From Zoroaster sp. YZ-2022 (lineage: Eukaryota > Echinodermata > Asteroidea > Forcipulatida > Zoroasteridae): a DNA stretch of 64,000 nt. Shown piece after piece: positions 1 to 13,742 of this stretch. A model generated the notes under the pieces. The model searched no databases. It worked only from the letters and a program-made list of their open reading frames with translations, and was not told the origin of the DNA. Both the position numbers and the translations under genes were made by a program. The stretch covers positions 29,355,560 through 29,419,559 of the forward strand of contig CM055823.1 in assembly GCA_029582265.1 (NCBI GenBank). The letters run 5' to 3'. The first letter of the stretch is position 1. The number at the start of each line of letters is the position of its first letter.

Positions 1-339
1 CAAACTAAAACAGAGTTGATGGACTCAATACTGTATAGCCCTGACAGGAATACTTTGCATTGGGCATGGTGTCCCTATTCCAGCCAAGTTGAAATTTTTG
101 GTTGTTGTGTTTTTGCATGGTTTTGGATTTTGGCAGATTCAGGAAGGTTCCTAGCCAGATAGCTAGGGTTAGGGGTTAGGGGTTAAAAAGAAAAGGTACA
201 ACATTGGTAATTACAAAATTACCAAATTATTAGATACTAATTATTCTGTTTGAAGTGTTGTCAAATAAATATGCAAATTACCATATGACAATGTTTGGCT
301 CCAAGTGTTTCTTTCTTAAAACTGTGAAAACTGTCAAGA

Positions 340-560
340 TTAGTGCAACAAGGTCGTATCATACATGTAGTTCACGACCTTGTTGCAGACATAGATTCTT
401 CGTGCAACAAGGTCTTATCTTTTACAAAGTTCCCGGATGAACACGCAAAACCTATGGAAGAAGATACCACGTTGTTGCACTCAATTGTTTTAACGTTTGC
501 AAATTATGCAATGTGGCACCTTGTTGCATTATATAGATACGACCTTGTTGCTCTGACCTT
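340..560. repeat. Foldback repeat with ACCTTGTTGCA units (inverted arm copy)
   Basis: Several direct and inverted copies of GCAACAAGGTCGTA. Mirror of 40740-40965. Confidence 0.7.
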
Positions 561-945
561 GTTCACACTTTTCTCATGATTTGGATTCTGCTTTGAGGTG
601 AAACCGGTTTAATTCTGCGTCATCTATCGCAGCTTGGTGGTGATCCCATTTTGAAGATGACCTTCATCTGATTAAGTCAACTAATCATATTGACTCAACT
701 GTCGTCGGGGAGGGGGACATTTCTGAATGTTTATTTACTTACCCCATTAATGCCAGGAAGTGCTAAAAATGTACCGAGTATAGGAATTCTACGAAGGAAG
801 TTTACAACTACTGGGAGGAAAGCGCTGTGGGGGGAAAAACAATAAAAATAAATGAAGGAATACAAATTTTACATTTATGATGGAAATCTAGAAATGATCA
901 TATCCAAGTGTATCTTGACATCTTTAAAATACAAACTAATACCTG

Positions 946-1182
946 TGTATAGAGGAAGGAAGGAACAAAGGAAGGAACGAAGGAAGGAACGAAGGAAGAA
1001 ACGAAGGAAGAAACGAAGGAAGAAACGAAGGAAGAAACGAAGGAAGGAAGAAACGAAGGAAGGAAGAAACGAAGGAAGGAAGAAACGAAGGAAGGAAGGA
1101 AGGAAGGAAGGAAGGAAGGAAGGAAGGAAGGAAGGAAGGAAGGAAGAAACGAAGGAAGGAAGGAAGGAAGGAAGGAAGGATT
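946..1182. repeat. GGAA/GAAAC microsatellite
   Basis: Long run of GGAA with interspersed GAAAC and GAACG variants. It is the mirror of 40140-40346. The arginine/lysine-rich reading frame through it is a repeat artefact. Confidence 0.95.
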
Positions 1183-1650
1183 CAGTGTTTTAGCCAGCGA
1201 GCCGTGCAGGCCGTGTTAGCACGGCCAGTTTTAAAAAAAACACGGGCTATATTTTCAAGCACGGCTTGTATTTTTAAATCGCCGTTGTATAAAATATTTT
1301 AGGAAATCTATTTCAGTAAAAATTTCATGTCAATAATTTGTGATTTTATTTTATGAAAAGGGACAATTTTTGTTAACTTGGAATTTTTCTTTTTCTTGTG
1401 GATAATTTAAAACATAAAAAGACGTAAGGCAGATAAATTTAATTTCACCAGTTTTTCACCTCAGTTCGATTGTGCACGCACAGCGCGAGCGGAGTCTCCG
1501 ATTGACTTGTCACGCTTGTGGTCCGACTTTAGTCTGGTACACGTGTTGGTATAAAATCAACTCTGTATTTACATGTGCACAACCGAAACGGGGAACCAGT
1601 CCATATTTCATAGACTTGATTTAGTCTATTCAGAGAACGTCAGTTACATC

Positions 1651-1693
1651 ATGTCGGCCAAAAGGGGAAAAATAACAGACTTCTTCAATAAAG
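1651..1693 (+). CDS. Short 5' coding exon (inverted arm copy), MSAKRGKITDFF-type
   Basis: Copy of the exon at 39627-39668. It begins ATG, reads MSAKRGKITDFF, and has a one-base insertion before the donor GTAAGA. See the other copy for interpretation. Confidence 0.3.
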
Positions 1694-2815
1694 GTAAGAG
1701 CAAAATTGTCGCTTAACTTACAACATGTACAATCAAAATACTTTGGGGTACAATGCAGTCGTAGGCCTACCAAATTTGGGTTGTATTGCTCAACGTCCAT
1801 ACTGTTTAGTTTAACAATGCCATGTCATGCTGATGAGAGTTTCATGAACTTGATAAGAATTGGCATCAGAATTTCGCCGTCATTCTGCCGAAATCAACTG
1901 ATCAGAAAATTACCTTGTTAAAGAACAACATCTCATAATATCATACATAAATCCACTGGCAAATCTGAAATCATAAGCACTGAAGACCGATCTCACATGT
2001 AAAAAACATGTCAATGGTCGGACTGTTTATGTTTGTGTGTGTATGATCACGACGCAGGTGTATCGCGGCGCTGCTGGCCAGATGTTATGGGCACTATAAA
2101 TAGCTTATATACGCACGTATACATTATATGCGCCTGGTAGCAAAAAAATAGTAAACTTGATCTATTCACATAACACCTCAAAAAACAAGATGTACTTCAA
2201 ACAAAATGGCAAATTGAAGAAAATCAGAAAAATACAAAGGTTCATTCATATGCACGTACATTTAATTTTTTTTCTTAAAAAAAATATAATTAAAAATTGT
2301 AGTGATTTGTCAAAGAAAACATTTGTGTCATATTCTCATTTACATAACTAATTGACATAGCTGTGGTTTAATACTATTAACTGACATCGTTAAATTACAT
2401 TTTATATTAAAATACATCGAAATATAATTTCATTTTAAAAATGTAACCCTTTTTTTATATATATATAATAAACACTTGGTGGTATAAATACTAGTTTCGT
2501 GGCATACGCATTTCCAAATATATTGTGTTAACAAACTTTCTTAAAAACTTTCTTGTGATCTCAAGTTATTTAATGTTCTATTCTTAGAGATTATTTATTA
2601 TCAAACATCAATCACAGTGACTACAAGTAACAATTATTCAGATTAGGCCCACTTAGGTAAAAATATCTTTAGGAACATTTTGACAGCTGTAGCCACTTTC
2701 AATTTCATTTCATAAGGCCACAGTTCAAGACGAGAAAAGGGATGTACAAGACGTCCAAGAAGATTCTGATTCTGATTTTGGTCCTGAGGATCATGTTTTT
2801 TTTCCCAACAACCTC

Positions 2816-3002
2816 GTGATGGAGATGATGATGAAGATGATGATGATGAAGATGACGATGACGATGATGATGAAGATGACGATGATGATGATGAAGATGA
2901 AGATGATGATGAAGATGACGATGATGATGAAGATGACGATGATGATGAAGATGACGATGATGATGAGGAAGAAGAAGATGATGATGATGATGACGATGAT
3001 GC
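2816..3002. repeat. GAT/GAC trinucleotide microsatellite
   Basis: Imperfect GATGAT/GACGAT array with GAAGAT interruptions; mirror of 38335-38515. The Met/Asp- and His-rich reading frames are repeat artefacts. Confidence 0.95.
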
Positions 3003-3295
3003 AAAATTAGTGGACTATTGCACATTCTGTATTTTCTGCTAAACATATTATTTTTTGTTTAAAAAAGGAAAACATCTAACCAGGTATCAGAAATGCATTA
3101 GAGACCACCAGAGAGCATCTAAAATAGCCAGAGCTTCCAGGGTCCTTAAGCGGGCCCTGGACCCCAGCCGTGAGGGACTTCGTGCTCCGCGCTCGTGTTG
3201 TGTGCTTTGCACACAAATTTTGGACTCCAATAAGTTGCACTCCCACTTTTTTTTTTTGCACTCCCACTTTACCAAGTCCTGGCTAAAACACTGGG

Positions 3296-3431
3296 AAGGA
3301 AGGAAGGAAGGAAGGAAGGAAGGAAGGAAGGAAGGAAGGAAGGAAGGAAGGAAGGAAGGAAGGAAGGAAGGAAGGAAGGTAGGAAGGAAGGAAGGAAGGA
3401 AGGAAGGAAGGAAGGAAGGAAGGAACGAACG
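3296..3431. repeat. GGAA microsatellite
   Basis: About 32 tandem GGAA units with one GGTA variant, then GAAC units. Mirror of 37889-38017. Confidence 0.97.
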
Positions 3432-3814
3432 AACGAATAGCAATTCTTGCATTTTGACTCATCAAATTGACAATCTTTTTCTAGCATTTTACTTCACAAA
3501 CAAAATTGCTGACTGCACAGTGGCAGGTTTGGCTGGGGCAATAATGAAGAGTTCTTACCGAATAATAAATAGAAGCCATACATTTCAACTATCATGCCAA
3601 CGTAGAGGCCATCCTATGAGAACAATGATCATGCCTCCAATGAAGAAACCTGTGGCTTTCAGTTTGTGCTTCTGGAAGAAGAATCGAAATGTACGCTTCC
3701 AGACCAATGATGCATGCTAAACCCGCAAGAAATAAGATCTAAAACAAAATCCAAAACAAGAAATCAGAGTTATAATACTTGTATTAGATTACATTTTTCT
3801 AAATTCACTCTTAA

Positions 3815-5060
3815 AAAGTACTGGACTACAACTATAGAGTTGGAATACTTGTACTCATACTCATGAAAAAGTACTGGACTACAACTACAGAGTTGGAGCA
3901 CTCGTACTCATGAAAAAGTACTGGACTACAACTATAGAGTTGGAGTACTCGTACTCATGAAAAAGTACTGGACTACAACTATAGAGTTGGAGTACTCAAG
4001 ACTCATGAATGAGTACCGACTACAACCATAGAGTTGGAGTACTTGTACTTATACTCATGAAAAGTACTGAACTACAACTATAGAGTTGGAGTACTGACTC
4101 ATGAAAAAGTACTGGACTACAACTATAGAGTTGAGTACTCGTACTCATGAATGAGCACCGACTCACAACCATAGAGTTGGAGCACTTGCACTCACTCATG
4201 AAAAAGTACTGAACTACAACCATAGAGTTGGAGTATCTGACCTGAATGAGTACTGATCACAACCATAGAGTTGGAGTACTTAAGCTGGCACTCATACTCA
4301 TGAAAAAGTACTGGACTACAACTATAGAGTTGGAGTACTCAAGACTCATGAATGAGTACCGACTACAACTATAGAGTTGGAGTACTCATACTCATGAAAA
4401 GTACTGAACTACAACTATAGAGTTGGAGCACTGCACTCATGAAAAGCACTGGACTACAACCATAGAGGTTGGGTACTCGTCAGACTCATGAATGAGTACT
4501 GACCACAACCATAGAGTTGGACTACTGCACTCATACTCATGAAAAGTACTGGACCACAACTATAGAGTTGAGTACTCAGACTCATGAATGAGCACCGACT
4601 ACAACTATAGAGTTGAGCACTCATCTCATGAAAAAGTACTGAACTACAACCATAGAGTTGGAGTACTCGTGACTCATGAAAAAGTACTGGACTACAACTA
4701 TAGAGTTGGAGTACTCGTACTCATGAATGAGTACTCGACTACAACTATAGAGTTGGAGCACTGTACTCACACTCATGAAAAGTACTGAACTACAACTATA
4801 GAGTTGGAGTACTCGTACTCATGAATGAGCACTAGAGCTACAACTATAGAGTTGGACTTGTACTCATACTCATGAAAAGCACTGAACTACAACTATAGAG
4901 TTGGGAGTACCGGGTGACTCATGAAAAAGTACTCGACTACAACTATGAGTTGGAGTACTTGTACTCTTACTAAAGTACATGTTTCCTGTGCTCATACTCA
5001 TAAAAAACTACAGCTGTAGAGTTGGAATACTTGTACTCATAACTCATATTCTTACTCTAG
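3815..5060. repeat. Inverted, irregular copy of the GOLT1 intron satellite
   Basis: Same satellite as at 36195-37500 in reverse orientation (ACTACAACTATAGAGTTGGA core). Units here are ragged, with frequent small insertions and deletions in spacers that are regular in the other copy. Confidence 0.92.
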
Positions 5061-5651
5061 TACATTTCTTTTGTACTCATACTCATGAAAATTACTTGAC
5101 AAGCTTACAAAAAGTACATTTGTTTAAATATTTATAGTTTGTTTAAATATTCTAACCCTAACCCTTAGATATTCTGGCTAGGAACCTTCCTGAATCCTCC
5201 AAAGTGCAAATTTGGAAACATACCCTTATCTTCAAAATGCACCATGTATTTTCGGTGATCTTTCATGTACTTCTTGCCAGGTAGTACTTTGCCCCATTTG
5301 AAGAGGTGAAAGTACCAGTTTCCAACAGTGCTGAATTTTTCCAAAAAGTGCCTCTTGGAGGATTTGATCTGTTAACCCTAATTCCCTAGGCCCATTTGCT
5401 TACACATAATCTGAATGCTCCAAAATCCTTCAGTAGTAAAGCAAGCACATGACATGTATGCACACGTGTGTTTCTAATCTGTGATACATGTACATGGCCA
5501 GGGACCTCCTGCATGCATGGAGCAATAAACAGTGTCCACTGACCCAAGCACTGACCTTGCAATCACTACAACAAACATGGATGTACATGTACCATGGAAA
5601 GGCAAGTATGCCTAATAACCTCAATCCTCAAATCCTCCAAAATCCTCCATG

Positions 5652-5994
5652 GAGTGTCATTAGCCCCGAGCGGTCTAGCTTACCGGCTCAAGTTCTGGTG
5701 TTAGCAGCAGAATGTGGGTTGAACTCGGCCGTGACACTTGTGTCCTGAGCAAGACACTTAACCATAATTGCTTCTCTCCACCCAGGGGTTAAATGGGTAC
5801 CTGTGAGGGCAGAGTTGGTTGATTAGCCCTATATGCGCTGTAATGGCAGCAATTGAGCTGTATACTTCTAGGGATCTGAGATGGTTTCAGGAATGATTTA
5901 TGAGCCTTATGAGCAGGGGTAATAATATGCGCCTTGAGCACCACTCAGTTGGTGGATACATGCACTATATGAGTCCACACATTATTATTATTAT
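5652..5994 (+). mobile_element. tRNA-derived SINE (inverted arm copy)
   Basis: Copy of the element at 35278-35625. It keeps the box A-like GAGCGGTCTAGC, but box B is damaged by indels; the ATTATT tail is present. Confidence 0.85.
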
Positions 5995-5995
5995 C

Positions 5996-6153
5996 ACTTC
6001 AGCAAAGAGCATGTACATGTAGCAGCATGTAACCTCAATCCTTCAAAATCCTTCACTTTGGCATCAGTAATGACCCGATTACATAAATTACCAAATTATA
6101 ATAATTTGAAGTTACGAAAGCTAACTTGATGGAGTTAGTACAAATTTACTTAC
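5996..6153. other. Left-arm GOLT1 intronic DNA
   Basis: AT-rich intron-like sequence between the SINE and the damaged GOLT1 exon. Nothing further recognised. Confidence 0.5.
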
Positions 6154-6569
6154 TTATTTCCAATAGCAAGAAGACCTTTGTCCAAATAGGAAAATAATTC
6201 CGAAGAAATAAAAAGAAAGCTCCAAATCCTGTCGCCAATGCCGATCCTCTGCAAACCAAAGCAAAACAAGAATTTACAAATCTTGATTTAACATCAGATT
6301 GATGTTAAGTATAACACTGTACTTGCATATATGAACCCTCCAACTACTACAAGGGTCAAAAATCAGTCAAAATGTTTATATACTTGCCAAAGGTACAATC
6401 CAAGATGACCCTGGCGTAGTATATAAATATAATACAAAGGAGGGGCTTATAAAGGGCTAACATGCTGCAATGCATGACCGAAATCAATTAAGCTGCTTTG
6501 CTGCGCCCTGCGCCATAAATGTAACGTTAGAAGTCATTTGTAAACCTTGCCCCACCGAGTGTGTGCATC

Positions 6570-7330
6570 AGGACCTGAATCTTTAGCCACATCGTTGGTC
6601 CCGATTGTCGCTACGGCGGATTTTCTGTAATTTTTCACTAAATTCCTAGAGCTCAAATTAGCCCGATATTTGCAACTATTTTGACAAACAGGATCGTTCC
6701 TATATGTTGAACTATCTCGGCGCCCACAAAAATGTGTGATTTTACCTACCATTTATATTTCGATGACATAGGTTATAGGCCGAAAAAATTACAAGGCGAT
6801 CGTCGGCATTTGCAGGATTTCATGAGAGGAGACGATCTTGAATCACGGAAAAAACAACTGGCAGTGCGGCGTAACAATTTCTGACAGCTGTTTTATGTGT
6901 GCACATGAAGGCTACCACGCGTAATCCCGAACGGAATTCTTCGGCGCACTAAAATGCAGCAGTATGTGCACCGCTACATAAAACAGGCCATCGCGAAATT
7001 GTTGATCTTGCGCCAAAGTTGTTTTTTTCCATATATTCCAGCATGGCGCCCTCGTTGAAACCTGCACAAAGCCGATCGCCTTGTAAATTTTTTCAGGCCC
7101 AGGTCTACAATACATTTCACCAAATAGTAATTAAATGTAACTAAGTAAAATCACCCAATTTTGGGGGCGCTTGAGATAGTTCAATATGAAGAACGTTTAT
7201 AGTTTGTCACAAATAGTTGTAACAATATCGTCAATTTGAGCGTAGGAATTTACGAAAACAATGAAAAATCCCGCCTGCTAGGAATCAGAGGTGGTGAGCC
7301 TTATGGGACTTAACGTTGTTGGCTAACCTA
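6570..7330. repeat. Foldback element (inverted arm copy)
   Basis: Mirror of the 34019-34734 palindrome, with arms meeting near 6940; indel-rich. Confidence 0.75.
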
Positions 7331-7339
7331 TAACCTAAA

Positions 7340-9010
7340 ACTAGGCAGCTGAAGGCCAAGAGAATGAAAGTCATAGATTTGTGTCCGGGAAATTTCGGCG
7401 GATACACATGAGGCTTTTTCATTATTCATTATTCATTATTTCCATTGATCATTAATAACAAGCGCAATCACAAGATGTTTCTTCTAATTTGACGATATTC
7501 TTAATCACTTTATGTACATGCTTTCTACCTTCTCACGAGAGAGAGGGGAAGAGGTTGAAGGGGTAAAGAGGAGGTAACAAGGAGAATTTTGGTCATTACA
7601 GACTCTTTTGTTGTTTTGCACATCTTTATTGGGAGAGGAGATTGAATATGGGGACTAGCGACCAATCAACCCCCCCCTCACTGGTAATGTCTTTTATTAA
7701 TTATTGATAGTAAAATCGAGATTAAAAGAATACAATACCATTCCATGTCTTATATCTCCGGTTTGTTGTTTAGTCGATCATATCTACTTAATTGTATGTA
7801 GGTACAGAGGTACATGTAAACAGCTAAATAAATTTATGATATGATCGATTAGGCCTATGGCTATTCCTGTTACGTGTTATTGTCACCGTGATGTATGGTG
7901 CCGCCTACCAATGTATGTCGTGCATCATTACGTACGTGCGGCCGCACACACAGGCATAAGATCACGTGTTGTGCATGTGAAGGCGGTACGGTTGCAGCCG
8001 TGCTTGGATCGGACGGAGGTTTACCATACAGTTTTAGTAGATACGATGCGACCGCGCTTTTTGGCATGTGAACTTGACGACGCATGGGACTAAGACTGTG
8101 AGAACATGTGCTAATGAGATTGAGGCCATGAGAATGAAAGTCAGATAGATTTGCGTCCACGCCCGCATGTCCCAGCAGCTACGCCTAAATTTTTCATTAT
8201 TTGCCGTCATTATTTTGCACAAAAGGTATTTCCACCAAACAAATTTAGTTCAAATCATCCACATCAAGTAAAGCGAAGTTTTCACCAGAATTTCCACCAA
8301 TGGGGCCTGAGGCCTGTGTGACCTTTAATCATAAAGCACATGTTCTCCAGTTACAGTCTTAGTCCCGCGTAGCGCGTCGTTCATGCGCAAAAGGTCGCAT
8401 CGCACTAAAACTGCATGGTATTAAACCGTCCGATCCGCGACTGCAACTGTACACGCAACTTCACATGCACAACCCGCTTCGCTGTTGAGCCTTTTGTATC
8501 TTAGTGCTACCTGTGTGTGCGGCCCGCACGGATAATGATGCACGTACTATTAGCACAGGCAACCATCGATGCGGCACGTAACGCACATCAAATTAGAAGA
8601 ATTAACATCTCTGTGATTGCCCCTGTTCTACATTAAATGATCAATGGAAATAATGTTAATAATGAATAATGAAAAAAGCCTCATGTGTTTTGAAATTTCC
8701 GGACGCATAATCTATGACTTTCATTATATAGCGCACATAGGCCCTACTGTTATTACTGGTAGGAAATTTGGTAAAAACTTCGTTTTACTGAGTGGATGAT
8801 TTGGAACTAAATTTGTTTGGTGGAAATACCTTTTTGATGCCAAAATAATAATGATTTTTTGTGCAAATAATGAAGAAAAATTTAGGCGGTAGCTTTCTAA
8901 GGACATGTGGGCAGTGGGACGCAAATCTACTGACTTCATTCATTATTCTATCTCATGGCCCTAACGTCAACGTTAAGCCGGATTCAGGTCCGTGCCACAC
9001 TGGTGGGGTA
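7340..9010. repeat. Composite inverted-repeat element (inverted arm copy)
   Basis: Mirror of 32425-34018. It includes the paired blocks containing TAGGCGGTAGCTTTC and CCTCATGTGT in both orientations and the outer GGTCCGTGCCACACTGGTGG. Confidence 0.75.
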
Positions 9011-9647
9011 CACCGTTGTAAACATGATGTCAAATAAAATTTCAGAAGCTCAGAAACATACAGCCTGACACTGTTCATACATTAATGTTTCAATTTTTGT
9101 CTAAACCAAGTTGAAATATCTCACTCTGAAAATCTTAGAAACTTCAAACATTTTTTGAAGGGTTCATTCAGGTAACGATGATACAACTTAACTTAACTGT
9201 CGTCTGCACATTTGACGTGTCTTTAATAAATATATCCTTGTTCAACACATTGCTTTCAAGTGCGTAAAAATAAAATAAACTTTTTTAATTAAAAAAAATT
9301 ATTTAAAAATTATTTAAAAAGGTAAAAGGTATTTAATGATTTTATTTGGTGGTTTAAACTTTAAATGTTATCATAAGAGTTACTTATTGTAAATAAAATT
9401 ACAATTACAAAAATAATATAGAAAGAGGGTTGCTGACAGTGCACTAAAAAAGATAATGTCTTGCGCCCTCAAGCGTTTATTGATATATAGGAATTGTTAA
9501 TCTTTTGTTGGGGTGCAGGATGGCCGGGGATCAGGAACGGAAGAGGATTGTTTAATTAGGTGTTCGAGCGCGCAGCAGCTGAACCACCTATTGTTTTTGT
9601 GGTACTGTTTTTAGGTGTTCAGGGCCACAGCTCGAACACCTCTTTGA

Positions 9648-9741
9648 TATTCTTCTTCTTCTTCTTCCTTCTTCTTCTTCTTCTTCTTCTTCTTCTTCCT
9701 TCTTCTTCTTCCTTCTTCTTCTTCTTCTTCTTCTTCTTCTC
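9648..9741. repeat. CTT microsatellite
   Basis: TTC/CTT array with a few CTTCC interruptions; mirror of 31764-31843. Confidence 0.95.
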
Positions 9742-9889
9742 AGTGAAACATATCCAGAGACAAAAAACATAGTTTGCGGAGTTCACAGAACCTTAAAAAC
9801 TTCACACATAGTTAGACCTTAACATGTAGTTATACCTTAAGATGTGGACGTCACTTAGTGAAGGTCATCAGATATCGAATTACACTCAA

Positions 9890-10325
9890 CTTCAAAGTTA
9901 ATATTTTAAAAAAAAATTATATCTCATGAACCACAAAAGATATTTTTCACAATACTGCAAATTCATATGTATATATAGATCTTGAATTATGTGATTTTTG
10001 TACACAGACGTGACCCCAATCTGACCCTTACTTCCTGTCCAAACACAGTTGTTTTCACATTTGAACTGGTTTTTTCAAGAATAAATAATGTGATTAAGTT
10101 CAAATAATTTTTTATGACGTGACCCAATCTGGCCTCTCTCTTCCGGTCTTGAAACCGGAAGTTGAACATTCAAAATTTCCAAAAAATCATATCTCATGAA
10201 CCATATAGAAGATATTTTCACAATATTTTTATCATCTTAAAGATCTTGACCTATGTCATGCATTTCGTTTTCAGACGTGACCCCTTAATCTGACCTTTCC
10301 TTCCGGTCAGGAAACCGGAAGGTTG
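9890..10325. repeat. CCGGAAG-type repeat units (inverted arm copy)
   Basis: Mirror of 31205-31640. Units carry CTTCCGGT, ACGTGACCCC and ATATCTCATGAACCA. Confidence 0.8.
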
Positions 10326-10439
10326 AAAGTGAAAACAATATGCTGAATTACTATTCCTAGTATGTACGAATAGCCTATATCGCGCGTGCACAGAATATGT
10401 ACACACAGCAATATACGGAGTTTAATATTGGCCCTACAA

Positions 10440-10800
10440 ACGTAAGGAGGCACTTGTCATCACTGGGGCAACGTTTTCGGGCAATTTTTCAGGCAATTTT
10501 CAGGCAATAAAAGTTGCTTTGGCAATGAGATTGCTCGGAGATTGCCCGTATGCGGCATTTCATGCAATCCAGTGGCAATGAGTAATGGTAGACTGGCTTT
10601 CTACTTTGTGAGGCAATCTCCAATCACATTGCGTATCCAGTGATCACGTGACGTTTTTATCACCAAACAAAAACATTGTTTTCAGCGGCGGCCATTTAAA
10701 TTCCTCGTTTACATGAAAAAATACTAAGAATACCCCAAGGAACTACAAAGCAAAATACAAGAAAATAAAATGGGTTACCGAGAAAGGGAAAATATAATTG
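10440..10800 (+). mobile_element. PIF/Harbinger-like terminal region (inverted arm copy)
   Basis: Mirror of 30600-31095, with repeated CAGGCAATTTT motifs and the ATGGGTTACCGAGAAAGG start. Confidence 0.4.
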
Positions 10801-12229
10801 CATTATTAAGAGATAAGTAGACATTATTTAGAGGTTTTATTATTGGCCTAGAGATGTGCGTTTTGTAAAAGTAGGGCCTATCGTAGACATGTTAATTCAT
10901 TTCATGCACAATCAATGGAGGGTTCGTTGACGGACGAAACTGTTGTAATCTGCATCTATTTCAATAAAAACTATATTGGTCTACTCTTTCCCTGTTTTTG
11001 CAGTGTACCTACACTTGATTTTAAAGTTTACATTTTAACTCAGGATAATGACTGAGCAAAGTGGATAGATGCTATATTGTCCAGAAAAAGTTAAAAACTG
11101 TGCCATATGTAAGGTGAACAAAGTCAAAAGAGCATAGTTGGAAAATATACTTCATTGTGTAATGAACTCGCCTACCATACATGTGTACAGTACATGTATG
11201 AAATCCATCATATAATATATACATGTTCGTGTGTGTTGTTGTCTCTTCTGCAAGTTCTGCATGTTCTTCGTGTCCAGTTGAAAATATATCCCTAACTCAA
11301 ATCCTAAAGAGATGCTTTTACTTGATTAGTCTGCTAGTTGTAGCTACAAAATTGTCTGGTAGGGCACCTCAGTTTTATTCTGAGCTAGGTTACATTTGTT
11401 GTTTTGTTATTATTAACATAAAAGTCTGTCCCTCTAATGCTTTTGAAAAGAAAGGTCAGGTCTTATAACATAAAAAAGATGAAGAGCCTGCATAAAAAAA
11501 GAAAACTAATAAAATGAAGAAAAAAAAAAGCTGCAGAGGGATGAGTTAATCTGGAAGAAAATAAACATGCAGGTGTGTTGGTGGACAACATGTTATTACA
11601 CCAAATTGTCAGGATGGTGGAAAATGGGTTGGGGGGTGATGAAGGTTGTTTTTGCAATTATAGAGGGCATTCTCTTACTGGAGTAATACATGTTGGCCTT
11701 TCCCCATTCAGAATTTATTTTTCACAGAAATCATTTGAACATTTCTTTATATTTTGTATTTTAGCTCGCTACAGTATGCTGAGTAATGGTGGAATTAGAT
11801 GCAATGGCTGGCATCAGTGAGAATCAGTTCAACACTAAAAGACAACAGCCTAGAAAGCATCTAAAACACCAAAGCCCCAAAGGTAACCACAATAATATGT
11901 GTTGGTACAATTATTGTAAATATTGTGGAGGATTGACGTGTGTGTGTGTGAACGTAATATCATTCAAGGTTGTGGGCCCAAAACACAATAGGAACAATGG
12001 ACCCCACAAGGTAACTATAGAAAATCTTTAAATTCTGTGCCAGGCGAATTCATGTCCAAAACACAATAGAATTAATTGGACCCCCCACAAGGTAACTATA
12101 AAATCTTGTACCCACAAATTATAAGAAGGGATAGGGATAATAGACACGAACAAAGGAATACCCCACAAATCAATGTGTGTGAGGGTGTGTGTGTGTAAAA
12201 AGTACGTGTTAATCCACGTCAAGTGAGGT

Positions 12230-12661
12230 CTTCCATGAAATTCATACTCGCCTCATAACCGAGCACTGCGATGCAAAACAGAGGACGTCCTCGATTTGAA
12301 CGGTGTTAACGTGAAAATTGGCAACGCTCTGAGCATGTATTGTTATGACGGCCAGTGAAATATCTCACGTTTTGAAAAGCCGTCCTCGGTCTTATGAGAA
12401 AAACCGACGGAGTGTGACGTAACACATTCTGTCCGGGATCTTTTACAGGAATCACCGCCTGGAGTAATGTACCACAGCGCCCTCTCTGGTTACAATACTG
12501 GACATGTGGAGACGCGTTTGCATATTGTTGTCATCATATCAGCATGTTTTACGAGATGCCTTTTTGGTATACTCAAAGATAGCGTCACTTTCCACCAGTG
12601 CGTGCCTGCTATTGCTAGAGAGAAGAAGACGGTCTTTTCAGCCGCTCATGTAAAGATACAG
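12230..12661 (+). other. Possible 5' exon (inverted arm copy)
   Basis: CpG-richer block ending at a CAG|GTAAGC donor, matching 29120-29530 on the other arm. No convincing coding frame. Confidence 0.25.
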
Positions 12662-13706
12662 GTAAGCCAAAGTCAAGTGTACTAACTATTACTAACGATT
12701 TAAGGTACTGAAAATGTGTCTATAGAAAGGTACTGGAAGTTTTAAAAGTATGCTCTCAGTCTCAGATGCATTTGTTATTTGAGGCTAAAGTTCAGGAGAA
12801 TGCAACACGTTTGTCGTAGGCTGCCTGTAGTGTAATCATTTAATATAATGAGCATTAGCAATCACAGCCTCTTGGGTTTAATAATATGAAATGCCACATA
12901 GCTGACTTATTATAACTCTTTTATAATCATTATATTTTAAGTTTATTGAACAATACACATTATTTATGCAAACACGAGGTATAGAAGGCTGTCATTTTAA
13001 CTTTTCAAACTGGGTCCCTGTTTATATGGAAACAGGTCCAACTCGTACTCCAACCAACTCGTACTCCAACCAACTACGGTGCTACATTTTGGTCAACTGC
13101 ATACTGATGCCGCTTCAGGAGTCATTTCGCATCTTCCCTTAAACTCGTACCTCGTGCCAAACTGCGTGCATACCTAGCAAACTAGGTACCTTCACAAACT
13201 TCGACCTGGCCGTGGTTAAGACATCCTACGTACACTTTGCAAACTCGTGCACTTTGCAAAACTCGTACCCTTCGATACCAATAAAGATGTATCGCACACA
13301 CAAAATATCACTATTCCTTTCTGTGATTGGTCCATTTTCTTTTTTTATTCGTTACGTTACAAGAAAAACATACACGCATCCCTTTACAAAAATAGATTTT
13401 TATCATCAGCGGAATTTGGGATGCGATTCCACGTTTTGCCGGCATCCTGACTGTTTCAGGTAACTTCATAAAAAGAAAGTAGGTAATTTGATTGCCAAAC
13501 AACTAAACCTTTCACACCCATGCTCAAATCTACTGAGAATTCTATAAGGCAATCGGGTTCAATTACAATTATTGTATTTACTGATAATTCCATCTCACTA
13601 CATTATGAAACAAAGTTGGACTTTGAGGAAAATAAAAAAAGCATTCAACGGTGTACAAGTTATTAATAGCACATCGTTGCATCTACAACACTGCATTGTT
13701 ATAAAT

Positions 13707-13742
13707 CTCTTTCTTGATGATGTGGTGGCCCTGAAAAGGGCC
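13707..13742 (-). promoter_or_regulatory. Orphan histone 3' stem-loop and purine box (inverted arm copy)
   Basis: Reverse complement of 28105-28140: stem-loop at 13727-13742 and CAAGAAAGAG complement at 13707-13716. Both elements are unchanged here despite the indel-rich surroundings. Confidence 0.75.

Larger units (their letters stand above)
743..6248 (-). pseudogene. Inverted partial copy of GOLT1, three exons with indels
   Basis: Minus-strand copies of three GOLT1 exons lie at 6248-6154, 3738-3559 and 824-743; the last exon would lie off the window's left edge. Against the clean copy at 35031-42211, the middle exon has three single-base indels and no substitutions that I could see. The first of the three has four insertions and a two-base deletion, and the 82-nt exon has one substitution. 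All frames are therefore broken, although nucleotide identity is very high. This pattern fits uncorrected long-read errors in a duplicate contig better than pseudogene decay, so the label pseudogene describes the sequence as given, not a firm biological claim. Confidence 0.8.

Noticed and set aside
852..1193. Arg/Lys/Glu-rich reading frame of 113 codons
   Set aside because: It runs through a GGAA microsatellite, and the mirror copy gives the same artefact.
2705..3046. His-rich and Met-rich reading frames
   Set aside because: Products of the GAT/ATC trinucleotide array.
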